Assembly (NCBI RefSeq): GCF_012849095.1
Contig: NZ_CP051680.1
Coordinates: forward strand, 186,001 to 250,000
DNA from: Cohnella herbarum
Lineage (GTDB): Bacteria; Bacillota; Bacilli; Paenibacillales; Paenibacillaceae
Length of the DNA: 64,000 nucleotides
Direction of reading: 5' to 3'
Shown: piece by piece, positions 17,893 to 26,313 of the stretch
Position numbering within the stretch: the stretch's first letter is position 1
Layout: each line of letters starts with the position of its first letter
Position numbers and translations under genes: made by a program
Notes under the pieces: model-generated
The model's database searches: none
What the model was told of the DNA's origin: nothing
What the model saw: only the letters and a program-made list of their open reading frames with translations

Positions 17893-19053
17893 TTGAATAT
17901 TTTACAGGCTCTGTTTTTCCCCCCGGAGCAGCCGGGCGGCGTCTCGTCCATGGTTCCTTATATCGGAGAGCGGTTCCGCAAGATCGGCTGGGAAATGGAA
18001 ATGTTCTCGTTGCCGAAGCGAATCCGGAACAAAGGACACGACGAGATCGAGTTCTCTACATTCGACTGGCGGCTTTATTCAGGCAACGTTATCGTAGACA
18101 AATACATCCAAACTTATAAAGATTACATTTGGTGGGTCAAGCTGCGGCTTACCGGGCAAAAGTTCGACCTTATTCACGCCCATCATCCGATCGCGGCCAT
18201 GGCCATGAAGCATATCTATCCCGACACGCCCGTACTGATGACGGTTCACTCCAGTTACGAAAGAGAGCTGATTCTGAACGGGCGGATCGCCGAAGGCAGC
18301 CCCGAGCACCGGTTTCTAACTTCGATCTACGGGGAACTGGAGCATCGTACAGACAGGTTGATGACGGTATCGAAGTCGTTTGCTACTTATATCGGCAACT
18401 ATTTGCAAGAACCTAACAGCACTTTAGTCATTCCTAACGGTTACGATGAGAAAAGATTCAAACCGATTCCTCATGAGAACGAGGTTACTCAACTCGTTAC
18501 CGTCTGTCGGCTCGTGCCGGCAAAAGGCTTGGACGTGTTGCTGAGAGCATGCGCCGAGCTGCGGCGAAAGAACAGTAAATTCGTGCTGCATATTATCGGG
18601 GACGGTCCGATTCGCGAAGAGTTAGAATCGTTGTCCCAGAAGTTGGGGATTTACGACGACACGATTTTCTACGGTTACATGCTGCACCCGGAAGAACTGC
18701 TTCCCTTCTTCGACGTGTTCGTATTGCCTTCCCGTGCGGAAGCATTCGGTTCCGTGTTCGCCGAAGCCGCTCTTTGCCTGCTGGCCCTGGTCGGAACGGA
18801 CGTGGGCGGCATCGCCGAACAGATCGAAGACGGAGCGAACGGATTGCTGGTACCGTCCGAAGATCCGATTGCTCTGGCTAACGCGCTGGAGACGGTCATT
18901 AACGATCCTCATTTCCGCTACGAAATGGCGAGAGCAGGGTGGAACAAAGCGAAGAAAACCTACTCTCTTAACCGCGTGATCAGCGAACTGAAACGGATTT
19001 ATGTTTCTTATGCACCCCAAGCGGAACAAGGGATCAATAAACAGGAGACGTGA
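17893..19053 (+). CDS. GT4-family glycosyltransferase
   Basis: The product has 386 residues; TTG 17893 has a GAGGAGG site about 9 bases upstream. The N-terminal half has PPEQPGGVSSMVPYIGERF and HAHHPIAAMAMKH, and the C-terminal half has IPNGYDEKRF, VCRLVPAKGLDVLLRA, IIGDGP and the donor-binding E-x7-E element in EAFGSVFAEAALC. It probably transfers a sugar from a nucleotide sugar to an envelope glycan or lipid. The acceptor is unknown and no other glycan genes lie nearby. Its end overlaps the beginning of the yhaO region by a few bases. Confidence 0.88.
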   Translation: MNILQALFFPPEQPGGVSSMVPYIGERFRKIGWEMEMFSLPKRIRNKGHDEIEFSTFDWRLYSGNVIVDKYIQTYKDYIWWVKLRLTGQKFDLIHAHHPIAAMAMKHIYPDTPVLMTVHSSYERELILNGRIAEGSPEHRFLTSIYGELEHRTDRLMTVSKSFATYIGNYLQEPNSTLVIPNGYDEKRFKPIPHENEVTQLVTVCRLVPAKGLDVLLRACAELRRKNSKFVLHIIGDGPIREELESLSQKLGIYDDTIFYGYMLHPEELLPFFDVFVLPSRAEAFGSVFAEAALCLLALVGTDVGGIAEQIEDGANGLLVPSEDPIALANALETVINDPHFRYEMARAGWNKAKKTYSLNRVISELKRIYVSYAPQAEQGINKQET

Positions 19054-19058
19054 TCGAA

Positions 19059-20342
19059 GTGGGTGTTCCTTTTACGTTCGTCCATGCGGCCGACTTGCAT
19101 CTGGATAGTCCGTTCAAAGGGCTGACCAAAGTGCCCGAAAGCGTTCGGGATCGGCTGCGGGAATCGACGTTCGTTGCCTTACGGGGGATATGCGACGTCG
19201 TGAAGAGGGAGAAGGTCGACTTCGTCGTGCTTGCGGGGGACTTATTCGATGCCGCGGACCGTTCGTTGAAGGCGCAGCTTCGTCTGCAACGCGCTTTGGA
19301 AGACATGACGGCCAACGGCGCGCAAGTGTTCGTCGTGCACGGCAATCACGATCCCGAGAGCGGACGCCAAGCCAAGCTCGATTGGCCGGAAGGCGTGTTC
19401 GTATTCGGATCCTCGTCGGTGGATTGCTATTCTGCTTATACTCGCGGCGGGCAACTGGCTGCTCACGTATACGGTATTTCGTATCCGACGTCGGCCGTCG
19501 CCGATAACCTGGCGCTCCGCTTCAAGAAACGGGAGGGGGCGCCTTTTCATTTGGCGTTGCTTCACGCCAACGTAGACGGAGATCCGGCCTACGATAATTA
19601 TGCTCCTTGCAAGCTCGAAGAGCTCAAGACGGCAGGTTTCGATTATTGGGCGCTAGGCCACGTGCATGATCGCAGGACGTTAAACGAGTATCCTCACGTC
19701 GTCTATCCCGGCAATATTCAAGGGCGCAGCATTCGGGAAACGGGAAGCAAAGGCGCTTACGTCGTCTCGGTTGCCGAATCGGGAGCCGTGGACATGCGCT
19801 TCGAAGACGTAGCAGACGTCCTCTGGCGGGAGGTTACGGTAACGATCGAGGGATTGGAAAGAGAGCAAGATCTTAAAAACCGCATGTTGTCGGCGCTCGA
19901 AGACGTCAGGAGAGATGCGCAAGGTCGACCGGCTCTTGTGAGAGTGCGGCTGATCGGCCGAGGAGTCATGCACGATCGCTTGCTTCAACCGAGTATAGCG
20001 GAGGAATGGCTCGAAGAGCTTAGGGAATGGATCGGGGCTCCCGAGGAGACCGAAGCTTGGATCTGGCCGGAGTCGATCCTCGTGCGAACGGGCGGAACGC
20101 TTCTTCTGGACACGATTTCGGAGGATGAGGGATTCATAGGAGAATTGGTCCGCAAGGGAATTGCCGCAACGGGGTCCGCGGATTTGTCCAAGGCGCTGTT
20201 GGACGAGTCGCTTGAAGTTCTGCATCGGCAACCGAAAGTACGGGAATGGCTGGAATCAAGAACGCATGACGAGCGCGTGCAATGGATTCAGCAGGCAATG
20301 GAGCTTACCTTAACGCTATTGCGGGTTGAAGAGGCCGGATAG
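19059..20342 (+). CDS. yhaO: YhaO-type metallophosphoesterase (SbcD/Mre11-like nuclease)
   Basis: The product has about 427 residues. The calcineurin-like phosphoesterase motifs are complete: AADLHLDSPF, LAGDLFDAAD, VHGNHDPESG, LLHANV and LGHVHDR. It is expected to be a Mn-dependent nuclease acting on DNA ends. GTG 19059 (AGGAG 11 bases upstream) gives the family's usual N-terminus GVPFTFVHAADLHLDS; GTG at 19050 lies only 2 bases after that site. The partner ATPase yhaN begins 57 bp downstream, as SbcD pairs with SbcC, so the two probably form one repair complex. Confidence 0.9.
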   Translation: MGVPFTFVHAADLHLDSPFKGLTKVPESVRDRLRESTFVALRGICDVVKREKVDFVVLAGDLFDAADRSLKAQLRLQRALEDMTANGAQVFVVHGNHDPESGRQAKLDWPEGVFVFGSSSVDCYSAYTRGGQLAAHVYGISYPTSAVADNLALRFKKREGAPFHLALLHANVDGDPAYDNYAPCKLEELKTAGFDYWALGHVHDRRTLNEYPHVVYPGNIQGRSIRETGSKGAYVVSVAESGAVDMRFEDVADVLWREVTVTIEGLEREQDLKNRMLSALEDVRRDAQGRPALVRVRLIGRGVMHDRLLQPSIAEEWLEELREWIGAPEETEAWIWPESILVRTGGTLLLDTISEDEGFIGELVRKGIAATGSADLSKALLDESLEVLHRQPKVREWLESRTHDERVQWIQQAMELTLTLLRVEEAG

Positions 20343-20399
20343 ATTGAATAGTTGTAAGGTCGGACAGGCCGGACAGGGGAATAAAATGGAGGTTACGGG

Positions 20400-23300
20400 A
20401 TGTACATAAAAGAACTCCATGTGGACGGATACGGCGCGCTATCGGGAGTAAAGCTCCGGTTAGACGCTCCCGTTACCGTCATTTATGGTCCTAACGAAGC
20501 GGGCAAGAGCACGCTACTTCGTTTTGTCCGCAGCATGTTGTACGGATTCCCGACGCGTAAAGAACCGGTCGAGCGAGGAGAGCCCGTACTCGGCGGAAGA
20601 CATGGCGGACGGCTTCTCCTCGCGGACAAGTCCGGGCAAGAATGGCTGTTGGAACGTTATGCCGAACGCGGATCGGAGGTTACCGTTCGGGATCCGGGCG
20701 GGATGGAACGCGCCGTTAGGCAAGCGGAATGGCAACGGATGCTGCTGGGGGGGATCTCGGAACAGCTGTTTCGGCAATTGTTCTCCGTATCGCTGAACGA
20801 ACTGAACGAATTGCGAACGCTGCAAGGGGAAGAGGTCGGCAATTATCTATACCACGCAGGGCTTGCGGGCGGCTCCGCGATCACGTCTGCGAGTCGCCGG
20901 CTAGGCGCGGAGATGGATCGCCTCTACCGTCCGAAAGGGACAACGCAGGAGATGAATCGGCTGCTTGTCGCGATCAAAGAAACCGAAGCCGCCATACGGC
21001 AAGGCCGGGATGGAATCCATGCCTATCTGGAGACAAAGGGAGCTCTTGCCCGTGTCGAGCATCTGTTACTTTCCATGGAAGAGGGCATCCCTGAATTGCG
21101 CAGAGAAACGGCGAAGCTTCAAGGAGCGTTCGAGTTGCGCGAATGGTGGCTGAAGAGGGAAATGCTCCTTACGGAGGATGCCGAATTGCGGGATCAGCTA
21201 AGGGAGCCTTCAACCGTATTGTTACGCGAAGATACGGCCCTAAGGTGGGCGGAATTGAAGAAAGATAAGTATGAAAGTTCAAGCAGGCTAGCGGTTGCAA
21301 GGAACGCGCGAACGGAGTTGTTACAGCTACGGGAGAAGTTGACGTGGCAAGCGGAATGGGTAAACGTTCACCTGGAATGGGAACGTCTGGAGTCGATGCG
21401 GGAAGCGATAACGGCCAAACGCGAAGAACGTGCGGAGCTTGAGGCTGAGCGCAGGACGTTAGAGGAAACGATAAGCAGCATCCTATCCCGGGTTTCTGCG
21501 ACTTGGGGCGAGGCGGAGCTGTTAACATTCGGAGGAATGGCGGCGGAACGCGAGCAAATACGCAAAGTTCAACAGTCGTGGGAGGAAGAAGAAAAGGCGG
21601 CGATCGCTCTTCAGGCCGAAATGAGAAGGCTCGCAAGGCAGCAGGAAGTGGTTCAATCCGAAGACAACCTTGCCGACGAATATGGAATTGGGCGGGAGCC
21701 CGCCGATGGAAATAACGGGAGCGAGTTTTCGTTCGGATATTTCGTTCCTCGGACCCGGGCTGCGCTGTTGCAAGCTTGGCACGGTCTAGAGGATGCCCGC
21801 CGGGATTACGAGAGGTCGAGGTCGTCCGTTAGATCGCCTCGTTCAACCGCTTCTCGCGTTAACTCGAAAGCCAAACGCGGTTCCGCGCCGGGATACGCGA
21901 TCGCCGGCTTGTTGGGAGCAATTGCAATAGCTTTGCCGATAGGAATAGGCTTAAGCTTAAGCCGCACAGTGCCCTTATTCGTATATTTCCTATCGTCAGT
22001 GCTACTGCTGGCAGCCGGTGCGGTTATATTCGTATCTCGGCGGAATTTTCGACAGGAGGCAAGAGGCGGCAGCGACGACGCCTTCTCCGCATCGGCTGAA
22101 GACGACCTGATCGCCGTACGATTCCATCATAAGCAGATGAACGACCGGCTTCGTCAACTCGTTCAACATGCGGAAACGGCAGCTTCGCGACTGTTGCCGG
22201 AGCTCCCGGAATCGCTCGTCCCGGACATGAGGGAGTCTCAGCATACGATCGACGCCGTATGGCAACAACTTAGGACCGCCGTTCACGAACAGCTTGGGCG
22301 CTTGGAGGAGAGCGATCGGCTGAGAGACAAGCAACAAGAGTTGCAAAACCGGGTGCAGGAGCTTCGAATGGAGCGGGATTTGGTAGAAAGAGATGCGCTG
22401 GAACAACGTTCGCGGATGAATCAACTTCAGACGAATTGGAAGCAATGGCTGGCATCGAAACGGTTGCCACCCCATCTTACCCCCGACAGCCTGCCCGAAC
22501 TATTCGGAATCGCCGAGCAAGGACAGGCCGCGCTTAGGCAACGCCAACGCGTAGCCGAACGTTCCCAATCGCTTCAAGCGGCGATTAGGGAATTCGAACA
22601 AACGGCGGTCCGTTTAATCGAGATCTGTTCTACGCCGACCGGAATACCCGCGGATATCGTTCAGGCCGTGCAAGGCTTGTACAAGGAATCGAAGCGGCAT
22701 GTAGGCTTGAAGAATGAAGCGGAGCAACTAGAGGGGCAGCTTGCCTTGATAGAAGCTACTGTTGAGGAAGAGCAAGCCCTCCTCGCGAACATAGACATTC
22801 GCATCGCAGATTTATTCCGCGAAGCCCATGTCGGATCGGAAGCCGAGCTGGAGAGCCGGCTAAGAATCGAAGAGCGCAGTCTGGCGCTTCGGAAGGAAGC
22901 GCGGGAAATTCAATTGCGACTCGAGTCGGGAAGAGATTCCGAAGAACAGTCGCGCTTGTATGAGCTGCTTCGCGCCTATGACGAAGCTTCGCTAACGTCG
23001 CTGCTACGCGAACGTAAAGATCTGCTGATTGCGGAAGAAGCGCGCCGTACGGAGCTGTTGGATCAACGGGGACGGCTGACGCAAGAGCTCGATCGGCAGC
23101 GATCTGAGGCGGAGCTCGAGGATCACGGGCAGAGGCTGCGGGAGCTTCAAGCGAAGTTGGAACGCTTAACAGAGCGTTATGCCGTTCTAGCGATCGGCGA
23201 GAGACTAATCGTACAGACGAAAGCCGTATTCGAGGAAGAGAAGCAACCGGAAGTGCTGCAGCGCGCCTCTCGTTACTTCCGGCGGATGACGAACGACGCA

Positions 23301-23651
23301 TACGTTCGAATCGTTGCTCCCGGGGACAGTAAGACCCTATTCGCAGAGACGCCTGATCGTCGCTCGCTGGATAGCGCCTTCTTAAGCCGGGGAACCCAAG
23401 AGCAGCTTTACTTGGCGATGCGTTTTGCCTTATGCGACGCGGCATCTCCAGAGCATCCGTTGCCGCTCCTGTTGGATGATCTATTCGTTCATTTCGACGA
23501 GCAAAGGTTAACGCAAGCGCTCCCCGTGCTGTCGGAGTTGGCAAATTCGAGGCAGATCGTACTGTTTACCTGCCATCGGTATATGGCGCGGACGATAGCT
23601 TCGGGGATTCCATCAGTCCGGATCCTGTCTCTGGGGGAACAGGAGGTTTAG
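20400..23651 (+). CDS. yhaN: YhaN-type SMC/Rad50-like ATPase
   Basis: The product has 1083 residues; GGAGG lies 8 bases before ATG 20400. Walker A is GPNEAGKST at about 32-40. Long heptad-rich coiled coils follow (about 170-450 and 570-930). The C-terminal lobe has a signature-type FLSRGTQEQLYLAMRFAL and the Walker B region LLLDDLFVHFDEQR. Unusually for an SbcC-like protein, a hydrophobic two-helix stretch sits at about 498-546 (IAGLLGAIAIALPIGIGLSL, then VYFLSSVLLLAAGAVIFV), which is known in YhaN and may tether it to the membrane. It is predicted to work with YhaO in processing DNA ends. Its last 86 bp overlap the oppositely oriented ykvI gene. Confidence 0.9.
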   Translation: MYIKELHVDGYGALSGVKLRLDAPVTVIYGPNEAGKSTLLRFVRSMLYGFPTRKEPVERGEPVLGGRHGGRLLLADKSGQEWLLERYAERGSEVTVRDPGGMERAVRQAEWQRMLLGGISEQLFRQLFSVSLNELNELRTLQGEEVGNYLYHAGLAGGSAITSASRRLGAEMDRLYRPKGTTQEMNRLLVAIKETEAAIRQGRDGIHAYLETKGALARVEHLLLSMEEGIPELRRETAKLQGAFELREWWLKREMLLTEDAELRDQLREPSTVLLREDTALRWAELKKDKYESSSRLAVARNARTELLQLREKLTWQAEWVNVHLEWERLESMREAITAKREERAELEAERRTLEETISSILSRVSATWGEAELLTFGGMAAEREQIRKVQQSWEEEEKAAIALQAEMRRLARQQEVVQSEDNLADEYGIGREPADGNNGSEFSFGYFVPRTRAALLQAWHGLEDARRDYERSRSSVRSPRSTASRVNSKAKRGSAPGYAIAGLLGAIAIALPIGIGLSLSRTVPLFVYFLSSVLLLAAGAVIFVSRRNFRQEARGGSDDAFSASAEDDLIAVRFHHKQMNDRLRQLVQHAETAASRLLPELPESLVPDMRESQHTIDAVWQQLRTAVHEQLGRLEESDRLRDKQQELQNRVQELRMERDLVERDALEQRSRMNQLQTNWKQWLASKRLPPHLTPDSLPELFGIAEQGQAALRQRQRVAERSQSLQAAIREFEQTAVRLIEICSTPTGIPADIVQAVQGLYKESKRHVGLKNEAEQLEGQLALIEATVEEEQALLANIDIRIADLFREAHVGSEAELESRLRIEERSLALRKEAREIQLRLESGRDSEEQSRLYELLRAYDEASLTSLLRERKDLLIAEEARRTELLDQRGRLTQELDRQRSEAELEDHGQRLRELQAKLERLTERYAVLAIGERLIVQTKAVFEEEKQPEVLQRASRYFRRMTNDAYVRIVAPGDSKTLFAETPDRRSLDSAFLSRGTQEQLYLAMRFALCDAASPEHPLPLLLDDLFVHFDEQRLTQALPVLSELANSRQIVLFTCHRYMARTIASGIPSVRILSLGEQEV

Positions 23652-24693
23652 GCGGATTGGAAGTTCGGGCTCTATCGCGGCTGATCAAGAAGAGCCATCC
23701 TAAGCTGAGAAGTCCGAACATCGGATACAGCGTCGATAACAACGGTCCGAAGCCGAGTTGACCGGCAAGGAAACAAAGCAGCAATAGAATGACGGTAAGC
23801 ATCCATTGGGATGCTTTCGTTCTTTCTTGCAATTGCAAAGTCAATCCGTAAATATCGGCGACAAGGGTCGTGAAGATTTCCATGAAGATCAGGAAGACGA
23901 AGATCCAGTGAATCCATGCTCCCAGTTCGAGGGCGATTCCTCCCATCGGAATATCGAATTTCGCGATACCGGGCATTCGCGCGGACAATGCGATGTGGCC
24001 TGCGAGGAGTAACACGCCGATTCCGATTCCTCCGATCCATGCTCCCCGGCGCAGAATCTTAGCATCGCCGATTGCCGATCCGAGCGGGACCAATACGGCT
24101 TGGGACATGGACAAGTTAAAGGCGGCATATAGAAATGGGGACAGCCAGGCAGCCCAGGGAGAAACATCGCTTGTTGCCTTTAGCCAATGACCGGAACTCG
24201 GACTTCGCAGCGTCTCGATCACGAGGAACGCCGTAAATCCGATCATGAGCGGCACGACGAACGTGTTGATGGTCAGTATCGCGTTCATCCCTTTGCGCAG
24301 CAGCATGAAACAAGCGAACATCGTCACGATCAACCCGGTCTGATAGCTTAAATTCAAGTGTTCGGAGAATACGGAGCCGGCTCCGGCCAGCATGACCGCA
24401 TTGACTCCGAGCAGCACGACGAGCATGAGGTGACTGACCCAGCGCCCCGTTTTTTCCCCGAACAAGTACTTATTGAGGTCTTCATACGATTTGGCTTTCA
24501 ACTCGGCGGATAACAGCATGACCTTGGCCCCGATCCACACGAAGAATAGCGTGGATACGATAATAAGGTACGGTCCCCAATGACCGAAGCGGGTAAAAAA
24601 CTGCAGAACCTCTCTTCCCGAGGCAAATCCCGCACCGACGACGGTTCCGATAAATACGAGAGCTATCTGAATACTTTTGGCCCATTGCTTCAT
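23566..24693 (-). CDS. ykvI: YkvI-family membrane transporter
   Basis: The product has 375 residues with about 10 membrane helices. The start IQIALVFIGTVVGAGFASGREVLQFF is the family hallmark, with the GAGFASGRE loop as in amino-acid/APC-fold transporters. Substrate unknown. The C-terminal tail after the last helix (ARTSNPPKPPVPPETGSGL and onward) is Pro/Ser-rich and is encoded within the antisense of the yhaN 3' end, so the reading frame seems to have extended into its neighbour. The gene is divergent from the ArsB-type gene at 24783. Confidence 0.85.
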   Translation of the reverse strand: MKQWAKSIQIALVFIGTVVGAGFASGREVLQFFTRFGHWGPYLIIVSTLFFVWIGAKVMLLSAELKAKSYEDLNKYLFGEKTGRWVSHLMLVVLLGVNAVMLAGAGSVFSEHLNLSYQTGLIVTMFACFMLLRKGMNAILTINTFVVPLMIGFTAFLVIETLRSPSSGHWLKATSDVSPWAAWLSPFLYAAFNLSMSQAVLVPLGSAIGDAKILRRGAWIGGIGIGVLLLAGHIALSARMPGIAKFDIPMGGIALELGAWIHWIFVFLIFMEIFTTLVADIYGLTLQLQERTKASQWMLTVILLLLCFLAGQLGFGPLLSTLYPMFGLLSLGWLFLISRDRARTSNPPKPPVPPETGSGLMESPKLSSAPYTDGR

Positions 24694-24782
24694 TTCAAGG
24701 AACCTCCCGACACAACCTTGTCCGTCGCTTCCTATACTCTATGTCGGGAATAGGACGGGCATGACTTTAGGAGTTATCATCT

Positions 24783-26075
24783 ATGATCTTGTCCTTCTCG
24801 ATTCTCGTATTCGCGCTTACGCTAGCCTTGATTATTTGGCGACCCAAAGGATTAAACGAAGCGTTCTTCGCCGCTCCGGCGGCATTATTGCTTCTCTTGA
24901 CGGGTTCGCTTGCATGGGAAGATGCCGCCTATATTTGGCAGATCGTGTGGAATGCTACTCTATCGCTTATCGGGATCATGATCCTGACCGCAGTCATGGA
25001 CGACAACGGTTTTTTTCGCTGGGCGGCGCTCCACATCGTTCAACGCTATCATAGGAGACGGATTGTTCTTCTGGTCGGTCTATCCGCGTTGTCCTGTTTG
25101 ATTACGACATTTTTCAATAACGACGGTACGGTGCTGATCATGACGCCGATCGTGCTCGAAGTGACGGCGCTGCTCGGGATGGGATTAAAAGCCCGGATCG
25201 CATTCCTGCTGTCCGTCGGCTTTATGGCGGATACGGCTAGCGCGACCCTCATGGTCAGTAATCTAACGAATATATTGACCGCGGATTTCTTCGGCATTTC
25301 ATTCGGAGATTACGCGCGGAATATGGCATTCCCCGGAATTACGGCCTCGATGGCTACGATAGCGGTTCTCGTGTCTGTATTCGGCAGAACGATCGGCAAA
25401 GATACCGCAGCCGGGCGGACAGTACAGTCATTTCCCGAACCTTCTTCGGCAATCGGCAATCGTATCGTTTTCAGGTTATCATGGGTAATTCTATTGCTGA
25501 TTCTTATCGGTTATTTCGGTTCGGAGGCGATGGGCATGCCAGTCTCGTTCATTGCTTGCGGGGGAGCGATCGTGTTATGGCTTGTTGGCGCAGCGACGAA
25601 AAGTTCCGATTCCGCGCGTATCGTGAGAAGAACCCCGTGGCTTATCGTAATATTCGCGTTGGCGATGAATATGATCGTGTACAATTTGCATTTGCATGGG
25701 GCAACGGAATGGTTTACCGAAGGATTGGTGCCGGTAGCCGAATCGGGACTCGCCGGAGCTGTTTTCGGATCGGGGGTACTCTTCTCGTTGCTTGCGGCGG
25801 TTATGAATAATCTTCCGGCAGTGCTTGTGTCTTCCTTATCCATATCCGGTCTCGAGGATCAGTCCGTGCTTCCGTTCGCCAGCTTGATCGGAATGTCGGT
25901 AGGGGCCAAGCTTACGCCGCTAGGCTCGTTAGCAACGCTACTGTGGCTCGGATTGCTGCGAAGAGACGGTATACATATTGGCTGGGGGGCATACATGAAA
26001 TACGGATTTATTCTTACGATTCCGGTCTTATTCGTTTCGTTGGGGGCACTCTGGCTGCAGCATTGGCTCGATTAG
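24783..26075 (+). CDS. ArsB/NhaD-type ion transporter
   Basis: The product has 430 residues and about 11 membrane helices. It matches the ArsB/CitM superfamily: LAWEDAAYIWQIVWNATLSLIGIM, MDDNGFFRW, TTFFNNDGTVLIMTPIVLE, MNNLPAVL and GAKLTPLGSLATLLWL. The family exports arsenite/antimonite or acts in ion/proton exchange. There is no arsR, arsC or acr3 nearby, so an arsenic role is not supported by context. The start at 24783 has no clear ribosome site. The genes on each side are unrelated. Confidence 0.85.
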   Translation: MILSFSILVFALTLALIIWRPKGLNEAFFAAPAALLLLLTGSLAWEDAAYIWQIVWNATLSLIGIMILTAVMDDNGFFRWAALHIVQRYHRRRIVLLVGLSALSCLITTFFNNDGTVLIMTPIVLEVTALLGMGLKARIAFLLSVGFMADTASATLMVSNLTNILTADFFGISFGDYARNMAFPGITASMATIAVLVSVFGRTIGKDTAAGRTVQSFPEPSSAIGNRIVFRLSWVILLLILIGYFGSEAMGMPVSFIACGGAIVLWLVGAATKSSDSARIVRRTPWLIVIFALAMNMIVYNLHLHGATEWFTEGLVPVAESGLAGAVFGSGVLFSLLAAVMNNLPAVLVSSLSISGLEDQSVLPFASLIGMSVGAKLTPLGSLATLLWLGLLRRDGIHIGWGAYMKYGFILTIPVLFVSLGALWLQHWLD

Positions 26076-26175
26076 TACTAGATTTATGACGAATGATGCG
26101 AGATGGGGTTGATAGATAGATTAGATTAGGTAAAATAGGATAAGGACGATTCATGGACCCGAGGGGGAAGCGAAT

Positions 26176-26296
26176 GACTGCCGGTTGGGTGCTCCAGCCG
26201 GTTAGTCGTCGCTTCGGGCGCTGACCGCGGAAGCGCGGTTCAGCGATGTGAGCTAACGACAACCCGGCCCGGGAGAATCGTCCGCGCGTTCCGGGC
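26176..26296 (+). promoter_or_regulatory. Structured leader before the glucoamylase gene
   Basis: Three successive stem-loops occupy the untranslated region: 26176-26207 (imperfect, with CCGG cores), 26219-26245 (11-bp GC-rich stem with one bulge and a short loop) and 26267-26296 (GCCCGG/CCGGGC). The last one ends 4 bases before the AAAGGAG ribosome site at 26300-26306. The pattern suggests a regulatory leader. I recognise no known riboswitch class and there is no T-run. Confidence 0.45.
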
Positions 26297-26313
26297 TTCA
26301 AAGGAGCTGCACT

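Noticed and set aside
24783..26075. Arsenic resistance operon
   Set aside because: Only an ArsB-superfamily transporter is present; no arsR, arsC or acr3 lies nearby, so the substrate is left open.
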